Origin: DATGEO01 sp035310015
GTDB taxonomy: Bacteria > Chloroflexota > Dormibacteria > Dormibacterales > Dormibacteraceae
Direction: 5' to 3'
DNA: 33,708 nucleotides
Assembly: GCA_035310015.1 (NCBI GenBank)
Contig: DATGEO010000083.1
Location: 1-33,708 of the forward strand
Shown: piece by piece, positions 1 through 8,114 of the stretch
Position numbering within the stretch: position 1 is the first letter of the stretch
Layout of the letters: each line of letters opens with the position of its first letter
The notes under the pieces: model-generated
The model's input: only the letters and a program-made list of their open reading frames with translations
Told to the model about the DNA's origin: nothing
Database searches by the model: none
Translations under genes and position numbers: made by a program

Positions 1-136
1 TCTCGATTGACCGGGCGACGTCGAAGGCCACGCAGCCCTTCTCCGCCCGGGTGGCCACGATGTGTCTGGCGAGGACCTCGGCGACAGCGTCGCCACTGCC
101 GGGCTTGGCCTTGTAGCGCGCAATGATCGTCAGCAA
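1..136 (-). CDS. Antibiotic biosynthesis monooxygenase (ABM)-type protein, N-terminal part
   Basis: The reverse strand from a TTG at 136 reads LLTIIARYKAKPGSGDAV, then AEVLARHIVATRAEKGC, and runs off the left edge after about 45 residues. A first beta strand of the LTIIARY type, a KPG turn and a helix ending in an E-x-G-C turn are typical of the small ABM ferredoxin-like fold (cofactor-free or haem-degrading monooxygenases and quinol-monooxygenase-like proteins). Upstream codons in this frame have no ATG or GTG, so the TTG is the likeliest start. About half of a usual 95-110 residue protein is visible, so substrate and function cannot be given. Confidence 0.6.
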   Translation of the reverse strand, partial: MLTIIARYKAKPGSGDAVAEVLARHIVATRAEKGCVAFDVARSIE

Positions 137-149
137 GTTCCGGACTGTG

Positions 150-551
150 TCAGGCGGTGATCGCCACCTCAGCGTCGAGTCCAGGTCGATCGAAGTCGGG
201 CAGGAGCCTCATGATGCCACGTGCAGCGTCACTCAGTGCTCGACAGCGTTGATCGGGCAGCCCCGCCTTCGGCGGCTCATCTCCGCCATTACCCCGAGCA
301 AGCCAGCTTTCGTAAGCGCGGCCGATCGCCTCCTCACGCACCCAGAGGTTGGCGACTGAAACGCCGATCGCTAGCGCATATCGATCTCGGCGAACCTTGC
401 GCGCCATGTCACTCTTTAACAGGGCAGCCGCTTCGTATGTCTTCAACAGGCTGTAATCCTCGTTTAGGACGATCGGTGGGATGTCACCCGCGACGTCCTT
501 CAGGTCGCCATACAGCTCTGGATCAGCGCCCGCGAGCGCCTCGCCCGACAT
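150..551 (-). CDS. Hypothetical protein, possibly the 3' part of a frameshifted gene spanning 150-705
   Basis: This 133-residue reading has natural-looking composition (charged helices such as KTYEAAALLKSDMARKVRRD), but I do not recognise the family. A second open frame on the same strand, from a TTG at 705 to a stop at 523, also looks protein-like (VALVWHRLEDEKDNRWTIDT) and overlaps the start of this ORF by 29 bases. Joining the two by one frameshift near 523-560 would give one protein of about 185 residues starting just behind the restriction endonuclease stop. Alternatives are two short overlapping genes, or chance openness of the upstream frame. Its position downstream of the restriction-modification pair makes it accessory DNA. 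No function is proposed. Confidence 0.4.
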   Translation of the reverse strand: MSGEALAGADPELYGDLKDVAGDIPPIVLNEDYSLLKTYEAAALLKSDMARKVRRDRYALAIGVSVANLWVREEAIGRAYESWLARGNGGDEPPKAGLPDQRCRALSDAARGIMRLLPDFDRPGLDAEVAITA

Positions 552-729
552 TCTTCTGGAGGTCTCCGGCCGTGTCTATGGTCCAGCGGTTGTCCTTTTC
601 GTCTTCGAGTCGATGCCAGACCAGTGCGACCTGGGAGCACTGGCGCGGTACTCCCCACCAGGACTGCTGAGGCTGGCGGCATGGGCTGACGGAGCAAGAC
701 AGCAATGTCGGCAGGGACAGGAGGCTGGT

Positions 730-1650
730 TTACGCCGCCTTCAGCAGGAAACCCCGCAGCGGCTTCAGGTCACTTTCCCAGAAGATAACGACCCCGTGCT
801 GGTTTTGTGCTTCTTCGAGATGTCGCAGTTTGAAGACGCCCGAGAGAACGGCGGCAGTGATCGCGCGATCACCAAATCCCGATCGCCAAATCCGTGCCTT
901 GCCGCCGATCTCACGGATTAGGCGTTTCACGCTGTTCAAACTGCTGTTGCTTACTTTGCATTCAATCAGGAGCAGACGCCCATCTCGAAGCTTGACCGGT
1001 ACATCGCACTTAGTTCCGATGACATTGGTCTCGCGGCAATACTGGCCCTTGTCAAGTGATTCTGCCGTCACGTCGATGGCGCCGGTTCGTACGACGTCGA
1101 AGTTACAGCCCTTCAACACAGCGCTGACGGCCGCCTCCTGTCGCGCTGACGACTCGCCACGGCGTTTAGTCGCCACCCTTTGTGCAGCCCAGAGGCCCGC
1201 CGTCCACTCCAGCGCAATTTTGAGCTCGGCCGCAGATGGCTTGCGCGGGGGTGCGGCGAACAGCCATGGAAAGCGTCGTCGGTCCAGAGCCGCCTCGATC
1301 ACCGAAGCAGCCGCCGCAGCCAGGCGAGCCTCCAGGTGCCTCCGATTTGCAACTCGGCCATCGGCGATTATGTCCAGATCGTCGGCGCTTATCGGTGGCC
1401 CTCCGAGATACCGTGCAGGCGTAACGAGGCGCGGACTGTTGCCGAATGCCTGACCTTTCGCGAGTGAGCGCAAGTTGTCGGTCGCCGCAAAGAGCTCCTT
1501 GACCTCCACTAACGACTCCTCGAAGACAGGCTTGTATTGGGAGGCGCCTTCAGCGAGTCGATCCTTAATAAAGGCGGCCGTCGCGTCCTGTCGAGCGGTT
1601 TCGAGCTGTTGTGATGACCACCGTGGCGGATCGACAAACGCCCTTGGCAT
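730..1650 (-). CDS. XamI-family type II restriction endonuclease
   Basis: The 306-residue protein resembles the XamI family of type II endonucleases, which cut double-stranded DNA; the prototype recognises GTCGAC. An N-terminal helical region contains the family-like stretch ARYLGGPPISADDL (about 79-92). The C-terminal half carries a PD-(D/E)xK-type core: D216 in GTKCDVPVK, then E230 and K232 in LLLIECKVSNSS, which would bind Mg2+ and catalyse cleavage. Length suits a single-chain homodimeric enzyme. ATG start at 1650 lies 4 bases behind the methyltransferase stop, so the two are probably cotranscribed with the protective enzyme first. Base composition is lower in GC than the housekeeping genes to the right, a sign of transfer. 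The family call is from remembered sequence features; specificity is inferred only. Confidence 0.75.
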   Translation of the reverse strand: MPRAFVDPPRWSSQQLETARQDATAAFIKDRLAEGASQYKPVFEESLVEVKELFAATDNLRSLAKGQAFGNSPRLVTPARYLGGPPISADDLDIIADGRVANRRHLEARLAAAAASVIEAALDRRRFPWLFAAPPRKPSAAELKIALEWTAGLWAAQRVATKRRGESSARQEAAVSAVLKGCNFDVVRTGAIDVTAESLDKGQYCRETNVIGTKCDVPVKLRDGRLLLIECKVSNSSLNSVKRLIREIGGKARIWRSGFGDRAITAAVLSGVFKLRHLEEAQNQHGVVIFWESDLKPLRGFLLKAA

Positions 1651-1654
1651 CTAA

Positions 1655-3340
1655 CTAGTCGATCGCCGGAATTGGAAGCGCCTCAAGCTCTCTCGGCTCA
1701 AACTTTTCAAGACCACCTTGGTATGTGCGGCCCCGGCCGCGAAAACAGGAACGGTTGCTATTGAGAACGTCCACCAGGGCGGCCATTTGCTGACGGGACA
1801 TCGGACTCCGCGGATACAAACCATGACCAATATTGATAAGAAGCAGGCGATCCGGATTCAGAGCGAATCGAGGTGCCTGTCGGGCCATGTACGAGGCCAC
1901 GATTGGCGGCGGCTCCTGCTCACCCAGCCACCACCAGGGTCTTCGATGCATGCAGATGTAACCGGATGATATTGCCGGCCGATCTTCAGAGGTGCGCTCG
2001 CCTGCCCTCAGATATGCGTCCAGTTCTGGATTTGACTCCCTGTCGATAGACCGCGGTACTCGAAGCACCACCTTGCGGTCGGGAGCATCGCGCAGGACTC
2101 CATCGGATTCCAAGATTTCCCTAGCGTCCGTAATCGCAGGAACGCACCATGCCTCGATTTGGAGCCTCCTCGCCTCCTCACGCTCCAATACAAAGAACTT
2201 GTTGCGACCGGTGACCAGACCGCGATGAACTGAAACGAGGCTACCGAGCGGCACCTTGCCAACCTCATTATGGGTATGCTCAAGGCGGGTCCACCGCGAC
2301 GAGTTCTGTAGCACTCTGCGATCAGTTGAGCTACCCACCGAAAGGTCCGTTAGTTCGTCCACGGAACTCACACGCCTAACTCGGACAGGCTCGTCGGAAT
2401 CGCCAACTCGCCAACACGTGATGGCTGCGGTCGACTGAGCGTCGTCGAATACAGCCGACTCCTGTTCAAGGATGTGTAGAGCAGAAATGCCGAGTCCATC
2501 GAGCATGAGTGCCCTTATGGCGGCACCGTAGCCGACGTCAAGCCACTCTGAGCTTGTGAGGAAGCTGCCCACGTCGCCCGGCCTCGAGTTCAATGCCGCT
2601 GCGAGAAAGAAATGGGCGTGCAGCCCTGCAAGCCCTGAGACTGTGACGCCAAGCTCGCGACCAGCGGAGCTCGCCCACGCTTTTGCCTCGGCCGACAGGT
2701 CGTGGTGGCGAACGTACGGTGGATTGCCGATGAAGGCGGTGGAGCCCGCGACTGGGGGGAGGCTTAGCGTCCTGAAGTCACCATTGACGACTGTCGCTCG
2801 GTGAGCCCCCACAATTCTGAGGAACGCTCGCGTCATAAGTGTTGCCAACGGGTCAAGATCGACGGCGAGAAGGGGGATGTCGGGGTTGCGTATCGCCACG
2901 GCTGCTGCGAACCGTCCGCTTCCGCATCCAGCGTCGACAACCCGGACCGGGCGCTGTTCCAGCACCCAGGTAACCATAGGCTCCACTAGCGCCGCTGGCG
3001 TATAGAACGCACCAAGGGTCCGGCGCTCTAACGGGCTGCGAAGGCTAGAAAACGCGCGACCGAGCGGATCGAAGCCTCGAGACATCTCGCGGCTGATAGC
3101 AGTTATGGCCTCTGGGTCGATTGGCCCGACAGCTTTGTCGAGTAGGCAACGCTCCTCGCCGCTCAGCGCGCCGCCGAACTCGGCCGCACCGAGCGCAGCC
3201 GCCACTCGGACGAGGTCGCGCTCCGATGCGACCGCCAGTGCCCTGGTTGCAATGTTTGCTATCACACGTTCCTCGACGAAAGGTAGAGCGGGCTGGGAAA
3301 AGGATATTCGGTTGTGGTTGGTCGTGGTGGCCTTGTGCAC
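1655..3340 (-). CDS. N6-adenine DNA methyltransferase of the type II restriction-modification system
   Basis: This 561-residue protein transfers a methyl group from S-adenosylmethionine to adenine N6, protecting host DNA from the endonuclease encoded immediately downstream. Motif X-like GAFYTP (110-115) is followed by SAM-binding motif I, VVDAGCGSGRF (134-144), an acidic motif II region (LAVDLDPLA, about 158-166) and catalytic motif IV NPPY (206-209). That order fits gamma-class/Eco57I-like N6-adenine methyltransferases, with target recognition in the C-terminal third. The start is a GTG at 3340; upstream DNA is non-coding and decayed. Gap to the endonuclease is 4 bases. I counted by eye about a dozen or more GTCGAC sites across the window, so there is no obvious avoidance of the XamI site. 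GC is lower than in the flanking chromosome. Confidence 0.85.
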   Translation of the reverse strand: MHKATTTNHNRISFSQPALPFVEERVIANIATRALAVASERDLVRVAAALGAAEFGGALSGEERCLLDKAVGPIDPEAITAISREMSRGFDPLGRAFSSLRSPLERRTLGAFYTPAALVEPMVTWVLEQRPVRVVDAGCGSGRFAAAVAIRNPDIPLLAVDLDPLATLMTRAFLRIVGAHRATVVNGDFRTLSLPPVAGSTAFIGNPPYVRHHDLSAEAKAWASSAGRELGVTVSGLAGLHAHFFLAAALNSRPGDVGSFLTSSEWLDVGYGAAIRALMLDGLGISALHILEQESAVFDDAQSTAAITCWRVGDSDEPVRVRRVSSVDELTDLSVGSSTDRRVLQNSSRWTRLEHTHNEVGKVPLGSLVSVHRGLVTGRNKFFVLEREEARRLQIEAWCVPAITDAREILESDGVLRDAPDRKVVLRVPRSIDRESNPELDAYLRAGERTSEDRPAISSGYICMHRRPWWWLGEQEPPPIVASYMARQAPRFALNPDRLLLINIGHGLYPRSPMSRQQMAALVDVLNSNRSCFRGRGRTYQGGLEKFEPRELEALPIPAID

Positions 3341-3396
3341 GCCACCGACTTAACCGCACCCGAGGCCGATAAGGAACCCAGGCTATGAAGACGGTA

Positions 3397-3830
3397 GAAG
3401 CGTGTGAGCGCCTCGTCCTCGGGTCGTGGTCCGTTTTTCCGGCCGGCACCCACTACCAATTTCGCCCGCGGCACGCCGGCGATAACGACGCCCCAGCTTC
3501 CGGAAAAAGCGCGCGGTTGCGCGGTGCGCCACGTTGCGATCTCGGTGCTCTGAGTCGGCCGTTCAGGCAGCCTGGGTGGTCACGACGCGGATGATCGGCA
3601 TCATCCGCACCGGGTCGACCACCCGCAGCTCGCCCGCCCTGCCCTGGATGATCCCGGCTCGGCGCAGCTCGCCGACCGTCCGCGTCACGACCTCACGAGC
3701 CGAGCCGATCGAGGCGGCCAGTTCCCCTCTCGATCAGGCCTGGGATCGGCGGGCCACCGGCGAAATCGGTGATGGCGCCGGCCGGGAACAAAACGGACCT
3801 CGACCCGAGGAGGAGATGCTCGCGCGCTTC
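3397..3830. repeat. Imperfect inverted repeat (arms 3397-3466 and 3759-3830)
   Basis: The plus strand at 3397-3466 and the minus strand at 3830-3759 align over about 70 bases at roughly 75-80% identity by eye. Both contain TCCTCGGGTCG followed by GGTCCGTTTT, then CCGGCCGGC and TTTCGCC. The right arm has a 2-3 base insertion after the T run. The arms enclose about 290 bases that include a Crp/Fnr-type winged-helix remnant. Both arms read as possible fragments of the same N-terminal effector-domain segment (SVFPAG / SVLFPAG), so they may be two broken copies of one gene in opposite orientation rather than transposon ends. Confidence 0.6.
3563..3830 (-). pseudogene. Crp/Fnr-family transcription regulator remnant
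   Basis: The minus strand ending at the TGA at 3563-3565 encodes a winged-helix tail: GELAASIGSAREVVTRTV, then GELRRAGIIQGRAGELRVVD, then a final strand ending VVTTQAA. This is the standard Crp/Fnr recognition helix region (LA..IG.(S/T)REVV.R.L..L...G.I). The frame closes upstream at a TGA near 3732. In another frame before it, SRSVLFPAGAITDF resembles the start of a cyclic-nucleotide-binding fold, but nearly the whole effector domain is absent. It is therefore a broken gene with an internal deletion and a frame change. It lies between the restriction-modification pair and tRNA-Tyr, a region otherwise without coding potential (3341-3839). Confidence 0.55.
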
Positions 3831-3839
3831 GGCGCTGAG

Positions 3840-3922
3840 TGGTGGGCCGGGAGGGATTTGAACCCCCACAGCTTTCGCGGGTGGTTTACAGCCACTTGAG
3901 CTCGCCAATGCCCAGCCGACCC
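3840..3922 (-). tRNA. tRNA-Tyr (anticodon GUA)
   Basis: On the minus strand the acceptor arms GGGTCGG and CCGGCCC pair (one G-U), followed by discriminator A and an encoded CCA at 3842-3840. The D stem is GGGC/GCTC with a GG-containing loop. The anticodon loop CTGTAAA gives GUA; its stem has four pairs and an A-C mismatch at the top. The variable region forms a short GC-GAAA-GC arm, as expected for class II tRNA-Tyr. The T arm is GGGGG-TTCAAAT-CCCTC. The 3' end faces the restriction-modification island. Confidence 0.93.
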
Positions 3923-4004
3923 ACTGAAGAGCAGTAATCGTACGCAAATCGGGTCCCGCGCCCGACGCCGCCCGATCCCGCCCGGCCGCCCCGATAATGG
4001 CCCC

Positions 4005-5324
4005 GTGACCCGCGGCGCCGGCTACGCCCGATACATCCTCGGCGTCATGGTCGCGATCAACTTCCTGAACTACATGGACCGCTACGTCGGCGCGGCCGCC
4101 TCCCCGCTCATCCAGAAAGAGTTCCACCTCGACGACAGCCAGATAGGCCTGCTCGGCTCGGCCTTCCTCCTCGTCTACGCCCTCGCCGCCATCCCCTTCG
4201 GCTACTGGGCCGACCGGGGCATGAGGAGAACCGTCATCGGCGCCGGCGTCCTGGTCTGGAGCGTGGCCACGCTCTTCACCGGCTTCTCCCGCAACTTCGC
4301 GCATCTCTTCACCACCCGCGCGGTGCTCGGCGTCGGCGAGGCCGGCTACTACCCCGCCGGCACCAGCCTGCTCAGCGACTACTTCCCCAAAGAGCAGCGC
4401 GGCCGCGTGATGTCGATCTGGGGCGTCGGCAGCACGATCGGCATCGCCGTCGGTTTCGCCGGCGGGGGCTACATCGCGGAGAAGTTCGGCTGGCGCGACG
4501 CCTTCTTCTTCGCCGCCGTGCCCGGCATCATCTGCGCGCTCCTCGCGTTTGGCATGCGCGAGCCCAAGCGCGGCAGCGCCGAGCATCGCGGCCCGCAGCT
4601 CGAGAAGACGACGGACGCGAGCCTGCGCAACTTCCTCAACCTCATGCGCATCCGCACGCTCCGGGCCACGATCCTGAGCCAGACGCTCCTGTACTTCGTG
4701 CTCGCGTCCAACGCCTTCTGGCTGCCCATCCTGCTCAACCGCCGATTCGGCATGTCCGTCAGCAAGGCCGGCCTGCTGGCGGGAGTCGTGATCGTGCTCG
4801 GCGGCCTCATCGGCACGCTCGGCGGCGGCTGGCTGTCCGACCATCTGGGCAAAGACGAGCCAAAGGCCTACATCCAGGTCGGCATCGCCGGTTTTCTCGT
4901 CGGCGCGGTATTCATCGTCATCGCCCTGGTGGCGCCGCTCAACGTGGGCCCGATCCCGATCTTCGTCCCGGCCTTCCTGGTCGGCGTGGTCGCGATCTAC
5001 CTCTATTCCGGGCCGTTCACGGCCATCAGCCAGGCGGTGGTGAGCCCGGCGCTGAGGGCGAGCGCGGTCACGATGCTGATCTTCATCTCCCACGTCTTTG
5101 GCGACTCGCACTCGACCTTCGACATCGGCCTCCTCTCGGACCACATCGGCAGCCTGCAGATGGCGCTGCTGATCACGTCACCGACGCTGCTGGTCATCGC
5201 CGCCCTGGTCGCGGCAACCGGCCTCAGCTCGGCGAAGCCGGACACGGAGAAGATGGAAGAGGAGTGGGCTCGCCGCCCGGCTGCCGAGCCGGCGCTGGCG
5301 ACCGCCGCCGCTACTGGTAGATGA
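4005..5324 (+). CDS. Major facilitator superfamily transporter (spinster/sugar-phosphate-type branch)
   Basis: A 439-residue integral inner-membrane protein with about 12 hydrophobic segments. It has the N-terminal MFS pattern: NFLNYMDRYV in helix 1, then the loop 2-3 signature GYWADRGMRR (canonical GxxxDRxGRR) and the helix 4-5 region RAVLGVGEAGYYPAGTSLLS. A second-half loop GGGWLSDHLGKDEPK repeats the signature. NYxDR in helix 1 and GxGEAxxxPA in helix 4 are typical of spinster-like and organic-anion MFS carriers, but the substrate cannot be read. GTG start at 4005 gives the arginine-containing N-terminus directly before helix 1. It is monocistronic and its stop overlaps the convergent LysM/CHAP gene by 14 bases. 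Confidence 0.85.
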   Translation: MTRGAGYARYILGVMVAINFLNYMDRYVGAAASPLIQKEFHLDDSQIGLLGSAFLLVYALAAIPFGYWADRGMRRTVIGAGVLVWSVATLFTGFSRNFAHLFTTRAVLGVGEAGYYPAGTSLLSDYFPKEQRGRVMSIWGVGSTIGIAVGFAGGGYIAEKFGWRDAFFFAAVPGIICALLAFGMREPKRGSAEHRGPQLEKTTDASLRNFLNLMRIRTLRATILSQTLLYFVLASNAFWLPILLNRRFGMSVSKAGLLAGVVIVLGGLIGTLGGGWLSDHLGKDEPKAYIQVGIAGFLVGAVFIVIALVAPLNVGPIPIFVPAFLVGVVAIYLYSGPFTAISQAVVSPALRASAVTMLIFISHVFGDSHSTFDIGLLSDHIGSLQMALLITSPTLLVIAALVAATGLSSAKPDTEKMEEEWARRPAAEPALATAAATGR

Positions 5325-6285
5325 AGCCCTCGAGCCTGGTGCCCAGCTGCCCCGGCTTGATCGTGCGCCAGTCGATCACGTCGAACGCGACATAGTTCAT
5401 CTCCGACACGGTCCACGAACCGTCGGAGTTCACCGCCTCGACGTACGCGACGTGCCCAAGGTAGCTCTCCCACGTGACCATGATCGCCCCAACCCTCGGG
5501 GTCGGCCCGACCGCGTAGCCCTGCGCCCTCGCGTTGTCGTACCACCAGCCCGCGTCCCCGGTCCACGTCACGTTTCGCCACGTCGCCACGTAGTAGGTGC
5601 ACCAGCCGACCGGGAACTTGCTGTTGACGTACGGCCCGAGGCAGCACGACTTGACCACGGTCGGCATCGCGCCGCCGCCGCCGTAGCTGGCGTGCACCTG
5701 GTAAACCGCCGGCGGCGGTGGGAAGGCCGGCCCGACGCCACCGGGGATCACGAGCACCAGCCCGGTTGAGAGCTGAGTGTCGCGCAACCGGTTGTAGTCC
5801 GCGATCGTGGCCGCGTCAACCTTGTACGCCGTGGCCAGGCTGGCGAGCGTGTCGCCGTTCTTCACCGTCACCACCACGCCGGGCACCGGCGGGATGATGA
5901 GCTGCTCGCCCGGCAGGACCGCGTCGTTCGTGAAGAGCGTCGAGTTCGACCAGCGAATCTGGCTCACGGTCACGCTGAACTTCGTCGCGATGGTGTTGAC
6001 CGAGTCGCCGACCTGCACGGTGTAGATCGTCGGCGTGTGTGTCGCCGGCGCACCCGTCGGGATCGCAACCGGCTTGATGATCGTGCTGTACCTACCGAAA
6101 GTCACGTTGCCGACCGATCCGCCCTCGTCCAGCATCAACGCCTGCGCGTTGACGGGACCCAGGCGGCTGAGGTACGAACCGACGTGGTGGTTGATCGACG
6201 CATAGCCCGAGATCGCCACCGCTATGGCGAGCACGACGGCATGAGTCAAATACCGATTAATTCGCAACGCTACCCCTATATTCAC
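5311..6285 (-). CDS. Secreted LysM-LysM-CHAP peptidoglycan hydrolase
   Basis: A signal-anchor-like segment (HAVVLAIAVAISGYASI) is followed by two LysM modules (YTVQVGDSVNTIATKF and VVTVKNGDTLASLATAY, each ending in an LxIP strand) that bind peptidoglycan. A C-terminal CHAP domain carries the Cys nucleophile in GWCTYYVA and the His in YLGHVAYVEAV, plus the conserved SEMNY strand. CHAP enzymes are amidases or endopeptidases that cut stem peptides, so a role in wall remodelling or daughter-cell separation is likely. A GTG at 6285 is preferred as start; a TTG at 6297 in the same frame is possible. A sigma-70-like promoter lies upstream. The gene is divergent from the Ser/Thr kinase. Confidence 0.88.
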   Translation of the reverse strand: MNIGVALRINRYLTHAVVLAIAVAISGYASINHHVGSYLSRLGPVNAQALMLDEGGSVGNVTFGRYSTIIKPVAIPTGAPATHTPTIYTVQVGDSVNTIATKFSVTVSQIRWSNSTLFTNDAVLPGEQLIIPPVPGVVVTVKNGDTLASLATAYKVDAATIADYNRLRDTQLSTGLVLVIPGGVGPAFPPPPAVYQVHASYGGGGAMPTVVKSCCLGPYVNSKFPVGWCTYYVATWRNVTWTGDAGWWYDNARAQGYAVGPTPRVGAIMVTWESYLGHVAYVEAVNSDGSWTVSEMNYVAFDVIDWRTIKPGQLGTRLEGFIYQ

Positions 6286-6329
6286 GAACCCGCCCAAAAC
6301 CCCGGACGGGTCCCCCAGAGACGCCGGTC

Positions 6330-6359
6330 ACCGTAACAGACCGTTTACAAACCCGTCAA
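6330..6359 (-). promoter_or_regulatory. Candidate promoter for the LysM/CHAP gene
   Basis: On the minus strand TTGACG (6359-6354) and TACGGT (6335-6330) are separated by 18 bases and sit about 45 bases upstream of the preferred GTG start. The hexamers resemble sigma-70 -35 and -10 boxes. The interval 6298-6485 between the divergent genes shows no other feature I can name. Confidence 0.35.
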
Positions 6360-6485
6360 CCCATAGCCGGATCGGCAAGATCGGTCCGAACAACAGTTCG
6401 GGGCGCGTACGTCCCTTTCCGGCAGGCACGGACAGGTAAAACGGAGCCCGGCCCGCATCCTTGCCTCATCCTTGCCACTGCGCAG

Positions 6486-8114
6486 ATGCAGGACCTCTCG
6501 GGCAGGCAGATCGGCCCCTACCAGGTGCACGAGCGGCTCGGCGCCGGCGGCATGGCGGTGGTGTATCGCGCGGTGCACGCGCCTCTCGGGCGCGAAGTCG
6601 CGCTGAAAGCCCTGATGCCCTCGCTGATCCAGGACCAGGGCTTCCTCCAGCGCTTCGAGCTCGAGGCCAAGACGCTCGCGCGACTTGACCATCCGAACAT
6701 CCTCCCGGTCTATGACTTCGTCGTGATGGGCGATGTCGTGTTCCTCACCATGCCGCTGATTCGCGGCGGCACACTGCGCGAGGTCCTCAACCGCGGGCCG
6801 CTGGACGGATCGACGACGTGGCGCTACCTGCGCGAGGTCGGCCTCGGCCTCCAGCACGCGCACGACGCCGGCATCATTCACCGCGACCTCAAGCCCAACA
6901 ACGTGCTGCTCCATTCCGACGGCCGGGCGGTGCTCGCGGACTTCGGCCTCGCGCGCAGCGCCAACCAGGACCTCAAGCTCACGACCGCCGGGTTCGCGCT
7001 CGGTACGCCCGGCTACATGGCGCCGGAGCAGGTGCTCGGACAAGATCTCGACCACCGGGTCGATATCTACGCCATGGGGGTCATGACGTTCGAGATGATG
7101 ACCGGCCAGATGCCCTTCGGAGGCGCCACGCCGGTCGAGGTCGCGATCGCCACCGTCAACCTTCCCGTGCCCTCCGCCGCCGCCCTTAACCCGATGCTGC
7201 CGGACGAGCTCGACATGGTGCTCGCTCGGGCGATGGCCAAGAACCCCGCCGACCGGCCCGCCTCGGTGCGCGACCTCATCGCGATGCTCGGCAAGGTGCC
7301 GCAGCGGCGATCGGCGGCGCACGCGGTGCTCGCCGCCGCAGCGCCCGCGCCCACGCCGGCATCGGCATTGGTGGCGGCGGAGGCCGACCTCCCGCCCTCC
7401 TCACCCATCCCGGTCGTGGCCGCGCCCCCCGCCCCGCCTGCCGTCTCCAGCCCGGCGATCACCACCCTCGAGCAGATGGGCCTCCCCCGCCTGCACCCCA
7501 CCGGCACCACCTGCGCCGACTGGTACTTCGAGGCCGCGGTCCACTCGGCCCGCGAGATCGCCTCGGCCGGCCCGTGGCAGGGCATCGCCAACTCCAGCGG
7601 CCTGAGCGCATACATAGAGGACGACCCTCCGGGCGGCGACGGCCGTCACGGCAGCATCGAGGTGCTCGGCGCCATGACGACCGTGATGGAGGCGGTGTTC
7701 GCGGGGGAGTCGATCGCCAAGCTGCGCGAGTGGGGCCGCCGCACCACCGAGCGGGCGCTGGCCGCCCGGCCGTCGAGCGCCGGCGAGCAGCGCGGCCTCA
7801 AGCTCGTGCCCGGCCGCCGCCGCCTCGCTCTGCTGCTCAGGGGCTACGTCGCGAGCCTCGACGACATGCGCGGCGAGCCCGCGCACGCGTGGCGCGAGGT
7901 CGACGCCAACCGCTTCTGGGTCGTGCACTACCAGAATCCCTACGCCCTCGGCCGGCGACGCGCCGAGAAGGCGTGCCATTTCTGGATCGCCAGCTATGAG
8001 GCGATGCTGCGCTGGGCCGGCCTCCTCAACGACTGGCTCGTCGAAGAGATCGAGTGCGGCTGCGTCACGGGCACCGGCGACTGCGTGTTCGCGATGAAGT
8101 CGACCCGGGCATGA
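6486..8114 (+). CDS. Ser/Thr protein kinase with C-terminal V4R-like sensory domain
   Basis: Residues 10-275 are a complete Hanks-type kinase: glycine loop LGAGGMAVVYRA, ATP-binding K41, catalytic HRDLKPNN with D134, DFG (152-154) and APE (179-181). It phosphorylates Ser/Thr on unknown targets. A Pro/Ala-rich linker (about 290-340) leads to a 200-residue domain starting WYFEAAVHSAREI and ending EEIECGCVTGTGDCVFAM. That end resembles V4R (vinyl-4-reductase) ligand-binding domains, which finish with a C-x-x-x-G-x-x-x-C-x-F type motif. No membrane segment is visible, so this is probably a cytoplasmic sensor kinase activated through the tail. The stop overlaps the nitronate monooxygenase start (ATGA), pointing to translational coupling. 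Kinase call is firm; the V4R assignment is tentative. Confidence 0.88.
   Translation: MQDLSGRQIGPYQVHERLGAGGMAVVYRAVHAPLGREVALKALMPSLIQDQGFLQRFELEAKTLARLDHPNILPVYDFVVMGDVVFLTMPLIRGGTLREVLNRGPLDGSTTWRYLREVGLGLQHAHDAGIIHRDLKPNNVLLHSDGRAVLADFGLARSANQDLKLTTAGFALGTPGYMAPEQVLGQDLDHRVDIYAMGVMTFEMMTGQMPFGGATPVEVAIATVNLPVPSAAALNPMLPDELDMVLARAMAKNPADRPASVRDLIAMLGKVPQRRSAAHAVLAAAAPAPTPASALVAAEADLPPSSPIPVVAAPPAPPAVSSPAITTLEQMGLPRLHPTGTTCADWYFEAAVHSAREIASAGPWQGIANSSGLSAYIEDDPPGGDGRHGSIEVLGAMTTVMEAVFAGESIAKLREWGRRTTERALAARPSSAGEQRGLKLVPGRRRLALLLRGYVASLDDMRGEPAHAWREVDANRFWVVHYQNPYALGRRRAEKACHFWIASYEAMLRWAGLLNDWLVEEIECGCVTGTGDCVFAMKSTRA

Noticed and set aside
3534..3899. A 121-residue plus-strand frame ending WWAGRDLNPHSFRGW.
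   Set aside because: It reads into the antisense of tRNA-Tyr; the RDLNPH-type ending is a known artefact of translating tRNA genes.
3693..5144. A 483-residue open frame on the minus strand.
   Set aside because: It is antisense to the MFS gene and runs through its helices; its Arg/Glu/Asp/His/Ala-rich translation is the usual shadow of a high-GC gene.
6298..6485. c-di-AMP (ydaO-type) riboswitch before the LysM/CHAP gene, as seen before some wall hydrolases.
   Set aside because: The conserved core segments of that class are not recognisable in the 188-base interval.
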